Positions 1 to 9,155 of a stretch of 64,000 bases of DNA are shown here, piece after piece. The stretch is from Hymenobacter norwichensis DSM 15439 (lineage in GTDB: Bacteria; Bacteroidota; Bacteroidia; Cytophagales; Hymenobacteraceae). The position numbers and the translations under genes were made by a program. Under the pieces are notes generated by a model. That model searched no databases. It was not told where the DNA came from and saw only the letters and a program-made list of their open reading frames with translations. Each line of letters opens with the position of its first letter. The stretch's first letter is position 1. Location: positions 186,001 through 250,000 of the forward strand of contig NZ_ATVL01000006.1 of NCBI RefSeq assembly GCF_000420705.1, read 5' to 3'.

Positions 1-141
1 GATAGCTGGATAATACCAATTTTTACATTATATCAATATTCCTAAAAAAACTTGGACTAACGCTTTTGAAAATAGAAATTAGTCTGCTAATATTGTTGCA
101 CTGAAATATAAAATTGTTTACTGAAAGTAATACTGCGAGTT

Positions 142-813
142 ATGATCTCCGTACTACGCTTGAAGGAGGTTGAGGGAGTTGAAAGCATACATTATTCTCA
201 ACAGTCTCCGGTAGTACTGGGGGCTTTTATACGCAAGCGCATATTTGACATTTTATTTGCTGGCTTAGTAGCGGTTTTCCTTTTGAGCTGGCTGGTACCT
301 CTAATTGCTTTATGCATCAAGCTAGATTCACGAGGACCGGTGTTTTTCCGTCAGTTACGCACTGGCAAGCACGGTAAGCCCTTCTATTGTTTGAAGTTTC
401 GCAGCATGCGCACCAGCGCCGACGCCGACCGCAAGCAAGCCAGCAAGCACGATAGCCGTATCACGCCGATAGGGGCCTTTCTGCGCAAAACTAGCCTTGA
501 TGAACTGCCGCAGTTCTTTAATGTGCTGAAAGGTGAAATGTCAGTGGTTGGCCCTCGGCCGCACATGCTGCGGCATACCGAGGATTACGCTCGTATCATC
601 GACAACTTCATGGACCGGCACCTGATTATGCCTGGAATTACCGGCCTGGCCCAGATATCAGGTTACCGGGGTGAAACCAAAGAAGTGCGCGCCATGGCCA
701 ATCGGGTACGCGCTGATATTCAATACCTGCGTAACTGGTCGTTTTTTTTGGACCTCAAAATTGTGATGCTCACCGTATTACAAGTTTTCAAGCCTGACGA
801 GCACACTTTTTAA
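142..813 (+). CDS. Polyprenyl-phosphate sugar-1-phosphate transferase (bacterial sugar transferase family)
   Basis: Transfers a hexose-1-phosphate to undecaprenyl phosphate at the cytoplasmic membrane, the first step of exopolysaccharide or O-chain synthesis. Seen: RKRIFD (31-36) leading into one hydrophobic segment (about 37-60), KFRSM (85-89), SLDELPQ (118-124), SVVGPRP (134-140) and PGITGLAQ (164-171), the ordered signature blocks of the family. At 223 residues it is the short form without the multi-spanning N-terminal part of WcaJ/WbaP. The sugar cannot be told from sequence. It lies upstream of an exosortase unit, and exosortases often sit near polysaccharide genes. The preceding 140 bp are AT-rich and may hold its promoter. 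Confidence 0.93.
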   Translation: MISVLRLKEVEGVESIHYSQQSPVVLGAFIRKRIFDILFAGLVAVFLLSWLVPLIALCIKLDSRGPVFFRQLRTGKHGKPFYCLKFRSMRTSADADRKQASKHDSRITPIGAFLRKTSLDELPQFFNVLKGEMSVVGPRPHMLRHTEDYARIIDNFMDRHLIMPGITGLAQISGYRGETKEVRAMANRVRADIQYLRNWSFFLDLKIVMLTVLQVFKPDEHTF

Positions 814-915
814 GACTGTGCCTTTTGTAGGCTACTGTAGGCCTTGCTATTAGTTATAATCCGCTCTGAATTCGCCAATACCTGTTTTCTCTTTTCCATA
901 TTTATCTCTCCCTTC

Positions 916-1185
916 ATGAAGTTTGTTTCCACGCTAGCCCGATTGGGTGCGGTCATGCTATTTGTATTGCAGGCCAACTTACCCGCTCACGCCCTTAACC
1001 CAATCTTCGAAATTCACGTGCATGGTCCTGGCTGCCAGCCTGGGTGCGGCTCTGGTAATAATCCAGCTCCTAGTCCTACTGGCGCTCCTATTGATGGTGG
1101 TGTTTCCTTGTTGCTAGCTGGCGGCGCGGCGTATGCTGTACGTCGTATTCGCAAGGGCAACAAACAGGCTTCTGCGGTTCAATAA
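916..1185 (+). CDS. PID-CTERM protein, predicted exosortase substrate
   Basis: A short exported protein of 89 residues. The ATG chosen gives a clean signal peptide (hydrophobic core about 10-20, cleavage after about AHA-26); an in-frame TTG 72 bp upstream would bury it. The middle is Gly/Pro/Cys-rich. The C terminus is a tripartite sorting signal: PIDGG (58-62), a hydrophobic stretch (63-74) and a basic tail RRIRKGNK (76-83), as in PID-CTERM proteins of Bacteroidota. By analogy with other exosortase systems the tail would be recognised and cut by the membrane protease encoded next door. The function of the mature part is unknown. Confidence 0.8.
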   Translation: MKFVSTLARLGAVMLFVLQANLPAHALNPIFEIHVHGPGCQPGCGSGNNPAPSPTGAPIDGGVSLLLAGGAAYAVRRIRKGNKQASAVQ

Positions 1186-1191
1186 GTAGCA

Positions 1192-1235
1192 TGAGCGAGC
1201 AGGTGGTTGCTACCGCTTGCTCGCTCACCTTTTTG
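1192..1235 (+). terminator. Rho-independent terminator after the PID-CTERM gene
   Basis: TGAGCGAGCA (1192-1201) pairs with TGCTCGCTCA (1218-1227), with an inner GGT/ACC pair, followed by CCTTTTTG. It covers the first in-frame ATG of the exosortase reading frame (1191), which argues for the later start at 1245. Confidence 0.75.
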
Positions 1236-1244
1236 CTTAACGCT

Positions 1245-1784
1245 ATGCCTACTTTGCATCCCCTGTTACGGTTTGCGCTTCTTTCTATTGGCTTCTATTT
1301 AGTGTGGTTTTTCGGTTATGAGCATTACCTCGCCATCGATGGGCGGCTGGATGACGTCCTGACCCACAATATTGCAGCCGTAAGCGCGGCCATTCTTCGC
1401 CTGTTGGGTTTCCCAGCTGCCGTATCACCAACCCAGGCCAACCTGATTTTGCTGGCCAACCAACCTACCGTATTCATTGGAGCCTACTGCGACGGGATGG
1501 TGCTATATGCGCTGTTCAGCGGCTTTGTACTGGCTTTTCCAGGTGGTGGCTGGCATAAGCTCTGGTTTGTGCCACTGGGTGTATTCCTGATTTACAGTGT
1601 CAATATCCTGCGGATTGTGGCCTTATGCCTGAATCATCAGTATTCGCACCAAACTGTTGATTTCAATCACCATTACACCTTTACCTTCATTGTGTACGGG
1701 TTTATTTTCCTGCTCTGGATTTGGTGGGCCACTCGGTTGGCTGCGCGCAATTCAACAAGTCCCGCGCAGCATGCTCATGCGTGA
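1245..1784 (+). CDS. Exosortase family membrane protease (XrtX-like)
   Basis: Multi-spanning membrane protein, 179 residues, predicted to process and sort the PID-CTERM protein upstream. The exosortase triad is visible: Cys in GAYCDG (C82), Arg in NILRIV (R123) and His in the FNHHYTF block (about H142/H143), each at the edge of a hydrophobic segment. The start was taken at the second in-frame ATG because the first lies inside a terminator hairpin. Its 3' end overlaps the next gene, so the two are probably co-translated. The XrtX assignment rests on the PID-CTERM neighbour and is an inference. Confidence 0.82.
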   Translation: MPTLHPLLRFALLSIGFYLVWFFGYEHYLAIDGRLDDVLTHNIAAVSAAILRLLGFPAAVSPTQANLILLANQPTVFIGAYCDGMVLYALFSGFVLAFPGGGWHKLWFVPLGVFLIYSVNILRIVALCLNHQYSHQTVDFNHHYTFTFIVYGFIFLLWIWWATRLAARNSTSPAQHAHA

Positions 1785-2319
1785 ATACCAACCAACTGCA
1801 ATGCCGCCGCTATCAGCTTCCTCTATCGATAGAAGCTGGTTGTGGCGCGGTGCGGGTAGCGTGGCCCTGGTAGCATTACTGCTGGTGGCTACTTTGTCTA
1901 ACGAAGCAGTTTACAGCGTGCTCGGAAATTTTTGGCAGCAAATATTCGAGCTGTTGGGCATCAAACAAACTGCTGCAGCCCCCGCCGCGGAAACCTCGGT
2001 GGGAACCGTGCTAAACCGGCCTCGCAATCTGCCGGCGGTGCTTTCGTACGGAGCATTATACGTGCTGGCTTGTTTGACGCTGCTTTTTCTGCTGCTGCCC
2101 CATGGCCGGCAGCGGCGGTTGGTGCTAGGCTTCTATGCCATAGCTGGAACGGCTTTCGTGGTGCTAATAGGAATTAGCCGGCTTGGCAACGCGGCGGTGC
2201 TGGCGGTGCTGGCCAACCAGCTGCTGCATTTTATCGTGTCGCCGGTGCCTGTTATTATGCTGGTGCCCCTGCTGCGGTGGTATTGGCACAACCAGCCTGC
2301 CACCAAGCCCATGAGCTGA
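1777..2319 (+). CDS. Exosortase-associated membrane protein
   Basis: About 180 residues with one hydrophobic helix near residues 20-40, a short Ala/Pro linker, then three or more helices in the C-terminal half. It overlaps the exosortase stop codon by 8 bp; an ATG two codons earlier (1771) is also possible. Hymenobacter-type exosortase loci carry a partner membrane protein in this position (XrtX-associated membrane protein), which fits size and topology. No catalytic motif was recognised; a role in assembly or substrate handling is inference from context. Confidence 0.65.
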   Translation: MREYQPTAMPPLSASSIDRSWLWRGAGSVALVALLLVATLSNEAVYSVLGNFWQQIFELLGIKQTAAAPAAETSVGTVLNRPRNLPAVLSYGALYVLACLTLLFLLLPHGRQRRLVLGFYAIAGTAFVVLIGISRLGNAAVLAVLANQLLHFIVSPVPVIMLVPLLRWYWHNQPATKPMS

Positions 2320-2346
2320 GTAACTGGAGTTATGAAAACTGTTGCC

Positions 2347-2389
2347 AAGAGGCGGCCGGTGTTATTCCCACGAACACTGGCCGCCTCTT
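2347..2389 (+). terminator. Strong hairpin after the exosortase unit
   Basis: Two 17-nt arms (2347-2363 and 2373-2389) pair with a single G-U and a 9-nt loop. No long T run follows, so termination efficiency is uncertain. Confidence 0.6.
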
Positions 2390-2501
2390 ATGGTTCTTGG
2401 CGTGGCAGGGCAATGGGTACTCTTGGCCGGTAGGCGTGCCAGTTCGGGCCGCCATTAGTAGGCCAGCACCCTTCAACCAAGCAGAAGTGCCGGCCAGGAT
2501 T

Positions 2502-2509
2502 TATCTTTG
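2502..2509 (+). promoter_or_regulatory. Bacteroidota -7 box before the metal-efflux unit
   Basis: TATCTTTG fits TAnnTTTG exactly and lies 8 bp before the ATG. No clear -33 TTTG was found. Confidence 0.55.
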
Positions 2510-2517
2510 CCTCACTT

Positions 2518-2979
2518 ATGCTCCGGTTCCCGTGCCACACCATCCGCTTTATTGCCGCGACTTTGCTGGTCGTGTTCCTGAGCGCGCTGCTGGGGCCGGC
2601 TCTGGTGTTGGCTGAGGTAGTACGGCCCCGCGTGGCCGAAGACCACCTACACCTGCCGGGTCTGCCGCAGGCCCATCATCACCACGAAAGTGAAAAGCAG
2701 CTCCAGCTTCATTTGAAGGCTGGTCCGGTCAAGAAGCATCATTCCTGCCAAACCTGTACCAACGACGACGAACCGCCCCTGGCAGCTCTCAAACCGTTGG
2801 CGAAGCTGCTGGGCGAGCTGGCCGCGCCTGCACTACTGGCCTTACCGCCTGTGCAGAGTTACCGTTATCAGGCCTATCAAGCTTTGGACCGGCAGCGGCC
2901 TGTGGCGCTGGTGCCACCCGATTATCTCAAGCCCAAGATTCCGGATCTGAGGGTGTTTCTGGGGTCATTAACTATTTAA
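2518..2979 (+). CDS. His-rich exported protein preceding a metal-efflux pump
   Basis: 153 residues with an N-terminal hydrophobic segment (about 10-32) that should export or anchor it. It carries HHHHE near residue 58, further His residues and a HSCQTC pair near 79-84, plausible soft-metal ligands. No family was recognised. It directly precedes a CusA/CzcA pump and its adaptor on the same strand, so periplasmic metal binding or sensing is likely but inferred. A terminator-like hairpin separates it from the pump gene and might act as an attenuator. Confidence 0.65.
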   Translation: MLRFPCHTIRFIAATLLVVFLSALLGPALVLAEVVRPRVAEDHLHLPGLPQAHHHHESEKQLQLHLKAGPVKKHHSCQTCTNDDEPPLAALKPLAKLLGELAAPALLALPPVQSYRYQAYQALDRQRPVALVPPDYLKPKIPDLRVFLGSLTI

Positions 2980-2995
2980 CCTGCTGTATCTGTTT

Positions 2996-3045
2996 AAGGT
3001 CCGCGCTGGAACGGCTGTGCCGTAACCAGCGCGGACCTTTTGCGT
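2996..3045 (+). terminator. Terminator or attenuator between His-rich gene and pump gene
   Basis: Perfect 14-bp stem (2996-3009 with 3026-3039), 16-nt loop, followed by TTTTGCG. It would reduce readthrough into the RND gene unless that gene has its own promoter. Confidence 0.75.
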
Positions 3046-3092
3046 GCTGTTTTCATTGGTTTTGTAGTTATTCTTTTCCCGTTCGGCAGCTT

Positions 3093-6000
3093 ATGCTTGA
3101 TCGTGTTATTCAGTTTTCCATTGGGCATAAGCTGCTCATTGGGTTGTTCACGTTGATGCTGGTCGTGTGGGGCAGCTATTCGGTGGCGCACCTCCCTATC
3201 GATGCCGTACCCGACATCACCAACAATCAAGTGCAGGTCATCACCCAAACGCCTTCCCTCGGGGCCCCCGACGTGGAGCGGCTGGTGACGTTTCCGGTGG
3301 AGCAGGCCATTGCCACCATTCCTGAGGTACAGGAAGTGCGCTCCTTTTCGCGGTTTGGCCTTTCGGTGGTAACCATCGTTTTCGACGAAAGCACCGATGT
3401 GTACTGGGCCCGCACCCAAGTGAGTGAGCGGCTAAAGGAGGCTGAGCGGCAGATACCGCCCGGCACCGGCACCCCTGAGCTGGCCCCGCTAACCACTGGC
3501 CTGGGTGAAATCTACCAGTATGTGCTGCACCCGGCCAAAGGCTACGAACGGAAATATTCGGCCACCGAGCTGCGCACCATGCAGGACTGGCTGGTGCGCC
3601 GGCAGCTGCTGGGTACCGCCGGCGTGGCCGACGTCAGCAGCTTTGGCGGCTACGTGAAGCAGTACGAAGTGGGCTTGGACCCCGAGCGGCTGCGGAGCCT
3701 CAACGTGACGGTGGCCGACGTATATGCCGCGCTAGAACAAAACAACCAAAACACCGGCGGCGCCTACATCGACCGGAACCCGGTGGCCTACGCTATCCGC
3801 ACCGAAGGACTGGCCGGCTCCCTCGACGACGTGCGCCGGATGGTGGTGCGGCCCGCCTCCACGGCCACCGGCGTACCGGTGCTGGTGCGCGACGTAGCCA
3901 CCGTAAGCTTCGGCCACGCCGTGCGCTACGGCATGCTCACCCGCAACCAGGAAGGCGAAGTGGTAGGCGGGCTGGTGCTTATGCTGAAAGGTGCCAACTC
4001 ATCGGCCGTTATCAAGGCAGTGAAGGCACGCATGGCCACCATCCAGAAAACCCTGCCGGCCGGCGTGGTAATCGAACCGTTTCTGGACCGCACCAAGCTG
4101 GTAAACCAGGCCATTGGTACCGTCACTAAAAACCTGGCGGAGGGTGCGCTGATTGTGATTTTCGTGCTGGTGCTGTTCCTCGGTAACTGGCGGGCCGGGC
4201 TGGTGGTGGCATCGGTTATTCCGCTGGCTATGTTTTTCGCCATTGGCATGATGCGCCTGTTTGGGGTGTCGGGCAACCTGCTCAGCTTGGGTGCCATCGA
4301 CTTTGGGCTGATTGTGGACGGCGCCGTTATTATTGTGGAAGCTATTGTGCACCGCCTGGCCGGCCTGACGCGGCCCGCCGGAACCGCCGATTTACAACCC
4401 ACCGAAATGGACGAGGAAGTATACCAGGCAGCCAGCAAAATCCGCTCGTCGGCGGCCTTCGGTGAAATCATTATCCTAATTGTGTATCTGCCGTTACTGG
4501 CGCTGGGCGGCATCGAAGGCAAGATGTTCCGGCCGATGGCGCAAACTGTGGGTTTCGCCATTCTAGGAGCCTTCATTTTATCGTTGACCTACGTGCCTAT
4601 GGTATCGGCACTGGTGCTGAGCCGCCGGACGCACGCCGCCCCAACTTGGTCTGACCGGGTGCTGGATGGCTTGGCTGCCCGCTACCAACGGGTAGTGGAG
4701 TGGTCCCTCGGCGCCAAAACGCTGGTGCTGGGTACCGCGCTGGCCCTGCTAGTCGGGGGTATCCTTTTGTTTAGAACATTGGGTGGGGAATTTATTCCGA
4801 CTTTGGAAGAAGGCGACTTTGCCGTGGAAACACGCGTGCTGCCCGGTTCTTCTATTACTTATACTGCCGAAAAAGCGCAGCAGGCCGCCGGCATTCTGCT
4901 CCGAAATTTCCCTGAGGTCAAGGAAGTGGTAGCCAAAATCGGGTCTTCGGAAATTCCCACGGACCCCATGCCGGCTGAAGCCTGCGACCTGATTGTGGTG
5001 CTCAAAGACCGCCACGAGTGGACTTCGGCCAGCAACCGCGAAGAGTTGGTCGAGAAGATGTCGGCGAAGCTCACCCGGATTCCGGGCGTTACGTTCGGGT
5101 TTCAGCAGCCCATCCAGATGCGCTTCAACGAATTGATTTCGGGCGCTAAGCAGGACGTGGTGCTAAAGATTTTCGGGGAAGACCTGCAACAACTCGACTA
5201 TTACGCCCAGCAGGTAGGCGAACTGGTGAAAGACCTGCCCGGGGCCACCGACCTGTACGTGGAGCGTAGCACCGGCCAAACCCAGATTGTCGCCCGCCTC
5301 GACCGGGACCGGATGGCGCAGTATGGCCTATCGGTGGCGGCTGTAAACCGTACGGTGCAGGCGGCCTTTGCCGGCCAAGTAGCCGGCCAAGTGTTCGAGC
5401 AGGAACGCCGCTTCGATTTGGTGATCCGCCTCCAGGAAAGCTACCGCCAGGACATCCGCAACCTGCGCCAACTGTTCATTGCCACCCCCGACGGCCGCCA
5501 GATTCCGCTGGAGCAGGTGGCGCAGGTGCAATTGGTGCCCGGCCCCAGCCAAATCCAGCGCGACGATGCTAAGCGCCGTATTACGGTGGGCTTCAACGTG
5601 CGAGGCCACGACGTGGAAACGCTGGTGAAGCAAGTGCAGCAGCGCCTGGAGAAGCAAGTGAAGTTCGCGCCCGGCTATTACGTAACCTACGGCGGCCAAT
5701 TCCAGAACCTACAGTCGGCGCGAGAGCGGCTGCTGATTGCGGTGCCGGTGGCCTTGCTGCTCATTTTTCTGTTGCTCTACGCTACGTTCAATTCAGTTAG
5801 CCAGTCGGTTATGATCTTCACGGCCATTCCGCTGTCGGCTATTGGGGGTGTGCTGGCCTTGTGGCTGCGGGGCATGCCGTTCAGCATTTCGGCGGGCGTG
5901 GGCTTCGTTGCGCTGTTCGGGGTGGCTGTGCTCAACGGTATTGTGCTCATCGGCTACTTCAACCAGCTCAAGGCCGAAGGCATGAGTGACCTGCGCACCC

Positions 6001-7520
6001 GCATTCTGCAAGGCACTCACGTGCGGCTGCGGCCCGTGCTGATGACGGCCACCGTGGCGTCGTTGGGTTTTCTGCCCATGGCGCTGTCGAACTCGGCGGG
6101 CGGGGAAGTGCAGAAGCCGTTAGCCACCGTAGTAATTGGCGGCTTGGTCACTGCCACGCTGCTGACGTTGCTGGTATTGCCGGTGCTTTACTATCTGGAA
6201 GAAACCTGGACGGCCCGCCGCACCGCCAAAGCCGGGAGTGCCATTAGCAAGCCACTCATAACCAGTGTACTGTTTCTGGTTGCGCTCAGCCTGTCAACTG
6301 TTGTGCAGGCCCAAAGCCTCGGTACGCCAGAAGGTGGACCTCTGAATGCCAGCCAGGCGGTAGATGCGGCGCTGCTGGGCAGCGGAACAGTACTCGGAGC
6401 GCAGCAGCAGCTAGCCGCGCAACAAGCCGCGGTGCGGGGCGTGCGCGAATGGGGCCGTACCACCGTGCAAGCCAGTTACGGGCAATACAACTCGGTGCAC
6501 AACGACAACCAGGTGAGCATCACGCAGCCGCTGGCGTGGCCGGGGTACTATGGCACCCTTACGGCGCTGGCCAAGGCGCAGGTAGCTACCAAAGAGCAGC
6601 AACTGGCCGTGGCCCGCGCCGAGTTGCGGCGGCAAGTGCGCCTGCAATACGAAGCCGCCGTGCACGCCCGGCACCGCCTGCGTACCCTGCGCACCCAGGA
6701 TAGTGTGCACAAAGAGTTTGCGCGAGCCGCCGAGGTTCGTTTCCGTACTGGCGAAACCGCCCGGCTGGAAGTAGCTACGGCGCTGGTGCAGCAAGGCGAA
6801 ACCCACACCCGCCTCACCCAGACCCGCACCGACTACCAGGTGGCCGCCCGGCAGCTGCAAGCCCTGTTGCAACGGCCGCAACCCATAGCCGTGGCTGATA
6901 GTGTGCTGCAACCCCTGACCCCGCAGCGCAATGTATCGGTTACTGATACCGTGGCGCTCAGCCAAAGTCTGCTGGCCCAAGTGCTGCGGCAGCAAGTAAC
7001 CGTAGCGCAGGCCGAAACCCGAGTGGCGCAGACTCAGGGCAAGCCGGGGCTGGGCGTGGGCTACTTCAACCAGTCGCTCATCGGGCCGCAGACTGTAGAC
7101 GGTGTAGCCCGCACCTACACCGCCACCGACCGTTTCCAGGGCGTGCAAGCAACGGTGGCGGTGCCGCTGGTAACGGGGCCGCAACGTGCACGGGTACAAG
7201 CGGCGCGCTTGCAGGAAAAAGTGGCCGCTACCAGCTACGCCCGCTACCAGATTGAGCTAACGAGTAGGGTGGAGGAACTGCTCTTGCAGCGCGCAGAGCA
7301 GCAACAGCGGCTGCAATTCTACCAGCAAACCGGCTTGCCGCAAGCTGCCATTATCATTCGCGTGGCTACCAAAGGCTTCAAGGCCGGCGAAACCAACTAC
7401 ACCGAATACCTGCTCAACCTAGACCGCGCCCTGCGCCTGCGTACTGACTACCTCGACGCGCTGCTTGAACACAACCAAACCGTCATCGAACTAGATTACC
7501 TGCTGAGCACCGGCGAGTAG
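3093..7520 (+). CDS. CusA/CzcA heavy-metal RND efflux pump fused to a TolC-like outer-membrane factor
   Basis: A 1,475-residue fusion. Residues 1 to about 1,045 are a complete HME-type RND pump: N-terminal helix, periplasmic porter domains, and the helix-4 proton-relay block DFGLIVDGAVIIVE (about 403-416) typical of CzcA/CusA. After a short basic linker comes a signal-peptide-like hydrophobic stretch ending VVQAQ (about 1,053-1,073), then a TolC/CusC-type alpha-hairpin domain to the end (Ala/Gln-rich coiled repeats, FKAGETNYTEYL near the C terminus). The order suggests pump and outer-membrane factor are made together, possibly separated at the internal signal site. The adaptor gene follows. 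The exported metal cannot be read from sequence; Cu, Ag, Co, Zn or Cd are all possible. Confidence 0.93.
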   Translation: MLDRVIQFSIGHKLLIGLFTLMLVVWGSYSVAHLPIDAVPDITNNQVQVITQTPSLGAPDVERLVTFPVEQAIATIPEVQEVRSFSRFGLSVVTIVFDESTDVYWARTQVSERLKEAERQIPPGTGTPELAPLTTGLGEIYQYVLHPAKGYERKYSATELRTMQDWLVRRQLLGTAGVADVSSFGGYVKQYEVGLDPERLRSLNVTVADVYAALEQNNQNTGGAYIDRNPVAYAIRTEGLAGSLDDVRRMVVRPASTATGVPVLVRDVATVSFGHAVRYGMLTRNQEGEVVGGLVLMLKGANSSAVIKAVKARMATIQKTLPAGVVIEPFLDRTKLVNQAIGTVTKNLAEGALIVIFVLVLFLGNWRAGLVVASVIPLAMFFAIGMMRLFGVSGNLLSLGAIDFGLIVDGAVIIVEAIVHRLAGLTRPAGTADLQPTEMDEEVYQAASKIRSSAAFGEIIILIVYLPLLALGGIEGKMFRPMAQTVGFAILGAFILSLTYVPMVSALVLSRRTHAAPTWSDRVLDGLAARYQRVVEWSLGAKTLVLGTALALLVGGILLFRTLGGEFIPTLEEGDFAVETRVLPGSSITYTAEKAQQAAGILLRNFPEVKEVVAKIGSSEIPTDPMPAEACDLIVVLKDRHEWTSASNREELVEKMSAKLTRIPGVTFGFQQPIQMRFNELISGAKQDVVLKIFGEDLQQLDYYAQQVGELVKDLPGATDLYVERSTGQTQIVARLDRDRMAQYGLSVAAVNRTVQAAFAGQVAGQVFEQERRFDLVIRLQESYRQDIRNLRQLFIATPDGRQIPLEQVAQVQLVPGPSQIQRDDAKRRITVGFNVRGHDVETLVKQVQQRLEKQVKFAPGYYVTYGGQFQNLQSARERLLIAVPVALLLIFLLLYATFNSVSQSVMIFTAIPLSAIGGVLALWLRGMPFSISAGVGFVALFGVAVLNGIVLIGYFNQLKAEGMSDLRTRILQGTHVRLRPVLMTATVASLGFLPMALSNSAGGEVQKPLATVVIGGLVTATLLTLLVLPVLYYLEETWTARRTAKAGSAISKPLITSVLFLVALSLSTVVQAQSLGTPEGGPLNASQAVDAALLGSGTVLGAQQQLAAQQAAVRGVREWGRTTVQASYGQYNSVHNDNQVSITQPLAWPGYYGTLTALAKAQVATKEQQLAVARAELRRQVRLQYEAAVHARHRLRTLRTQDSVHKEFARAAEVRFRTGETARLEVATALVQQGETHTRLTQTRTDYQVAARQLQALLQRPQPIAVADSVLQPLTPQRNVSVTDTVALSQSLLAQVLRQQVTVAQAETRVAQTQGKPGLGVGYFNQSLIGPQTVDGVARTYTATDRFQGVQATVAVPLVTGPQRARVQAARLQEKVAATSYARYQIELTSRVEELLLQRAEQQQRLQFYQQTGLPQAAIIIRVATKGFKAGETNYTEYLLNLDRALRLRTDYLDALLEHNQTVIELDYLLSTGE

Positions 7521-7554
7521 CTTGGCTGTTTCCTGCCGTTTGAAAACCTGCCCC

Positions 7555-8736
7555 ATGATCACTGTTTCTTATCGAATAGTTCTGCTGCTTTCCTTGCTAT
7601 GCGCTGCCTGCCACAATTCCGACGAGCCCTCCACTGAAACCGCCGAAGCTCCCACCACTAAAGGCCCCGACGACACGCCCGTCGACCAGGTAACTCTCTC
7701 GCCGGATGAGCTAGAGTTATCGGGTATCCGCACCGGCCCGATGCTGCAACGGGTACTGGGGGCGGGGCTAAAAGTGAACGGGGTGTTGGACGTGCCGCCC
7801 GACCAGCTAATGTCGATTACCGCCCCGCTGGGTGGTATCGTTGAAAGCACGGCATTGCTGCAAGGTACCCACGTGCGCAAAGGGCAGGTGCTGGCCGTTA
7901 TCCGCAACCCCGAGTTCATTCAGCTCCAACAGAGCTACCTGGAAACCCAAAGCCAACTGCAATTCGCGCGCGCCGAACTGGACCGGCAGCGAGAATTGGT
8001 GCGCGAAGAGGTGTCTCCTTTGAAAAACCTGCAACGTGCCCAAGCCGAGTACGGGGCCTTACAAGCCCAGGCTGCCGGCCAACTGGCCCGGCTCCGGCTG
8101 GCGGGGCTGCCAGTAGGCGCCCGGCCATTGGCAACCACGGCAGCGTTACGGGCTCCCAAGGATGCTTTCGTGAAAACCGTAAACGTAACCGTGGGCCAGA
8201 GCATCACCCCCACCGATGCTCTGTTCGAGCTGGTTGACCCTGACCACCTGCACGTTGAGCTAACCGTGTTCGAGAAGGACGTGCCGCAGCTACGCAAAGG
8301 CCAGCGCATCCGCTTCACCGTGCCCAACGACAGCAGCGCCGAGCGCCTAGCCACCGTGTACCTAGTGGGGCGCACCGTGGATGACCAACAGCGCACCGTC
8401 CGCGTCCACGGCCACCTCGACCGAGAAAACGACCCTGCTTTGCTGCCTGGCATGTTTGTGCGGGCCGTCATCGAAACCACCTCGCGCCGCACCACTGCCC
8501 TGCCCGATAAAGCTGTAGTTGACTATGAAGGCCGCCAATACATCTTCCGGCAAGAGCCTGCCGTGCGTGGCAAGCAAGTGTTTCGCATGGTGCAAGTCCG
8601 CCGCGGTGAGCAAGCCGATGGTTACGCCGAAGTGTTGCTGCCCGGAAGCGCCGCCGCAGACACTACCGCGCACTATGTAGTAGAAGGTGCCTACTCGCTA
8701 CTGGGCAAGCTCAAAAATGCTAGTGAAGAGGATTAA
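7555..8736 (+). CDS. RND efflux periplasmic adaptor, HlyD/CusB family lipoprotein
   Basis: 393 residues. The ATG used gives a lipoprotein signal with a candidate lipidated Cys19 (LLCAAC); an upstream TTG start would add 11 unlikely residues. The family layout is present: lipoyl/barrel-sandwich half (GIVESTALLQGTHVRKGQVLAVI, about 95-117), a coiled hairpin (about 118-175), second lipoyl half, beta-barrel and membrane-proximal domain. It links the pump and outer-membrane factor encoded just upstream as one fused protein, completing a tripartite metal exporter. Only 34 bp separate the two genes, so they are probably one transcript. Confidence 0.92.
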   Translation: MITVSYRIVLLLSLLCAACHNSDEPSTETAEAPTTKGPDDTPVDQVTLSPDELELSGIRTGPMLQRVLGAGLKVNGVLDVPPDQLMSITAPLGGIVESTALLQGTHVRKGQVLAVIRNPEFIQLQQSYLETQSQLQFARAELDRQRELVREEVSPLKNLQRAQAEYGALQAQAAGQLARLRLAGLPVGARPLATTAALRAPKDAFVKTVNVTVGQSITPTDALFELVDPDHLHVELTVFEKDVPQLRKGQRIRFTVPNDSSAERLATVYLVGRTVDDQQRTVRVHGHLDRENDPALLPGMFVRAVIETTSRRTTALPDKAVVDYEGRQYIFRQEPAVRGKQVFRMVQVRRGEQADGYAEVLLPGSAAADTTAHYVVEGAYSLLGKLKNASEED

Positions 8737-8884
8737 GGGGTGTAAATAGGGAAAGAAAGGTAGAGTAGCGCCTATAATCTTCACTAAAGCATTACAAGCA
8801 CTACATAGTAAGGTGACATTGGGCCTCGAATTTTGTCGAGCCTTCGGTTGCACAACTCGCAACGCTTGAAGTAGCCCGAGCTTT

Positions 8885-9097
8885 ATGCCTGCTAATTCCC
8901 CTCAATCATACCCGGCCCCAACGGCAAGTGGCCTCTTGCTAGGGAAGCCGGAACCTGCCACGGTACGGCGGCTCTTGAGCATCCGGATTGCTTTGCAACT
9001 TAGCGGGCTACCGACGCTTACCACTGCTAGTCATATCCTGCTGGCTCGGTACGTGGCCGGCCAAATGCCGCTCTCCGACATCATGCCGCTGCTATAA
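8885..9097 (+). CDS. Small protein of unknown function
   Basis: 70 residues, ATG start, no family recognised. A Pro-rich N terminus is followed by an amphipathic helical half (about 25-70). It stands alone in a gap between the efflux unit and a Lys-rich gene. Nothing ties it to a function, and it may not be translated. Confidence 0.35.
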   Translation: MPANSPQSYPAPTASGLLLGKPEPATVRRLLSIRIALQLSGLPTLTTASHILLARYVAGQMPLSDIMPLL

Positions 9098-9155
9098 CTC
9101 GGTTTGTAGCATTGCCTCATGCTATAAACTTCTGCCTTCCCCATTGCCCACCCCT

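Noticed and set aside
844..915. Longer start (TTG) for the PID-CTERM protein
   Set aside because: It would place a polar-hydrophobic extension before a clean signal peptide that starts at the ATG.
2277..2615. 112-residue plus-strand frame between the exosortase unit and the His-rich gene
   Set aside because: It crosses a 17-bp hairpin and a promoter box and overlaps two genes with better support.
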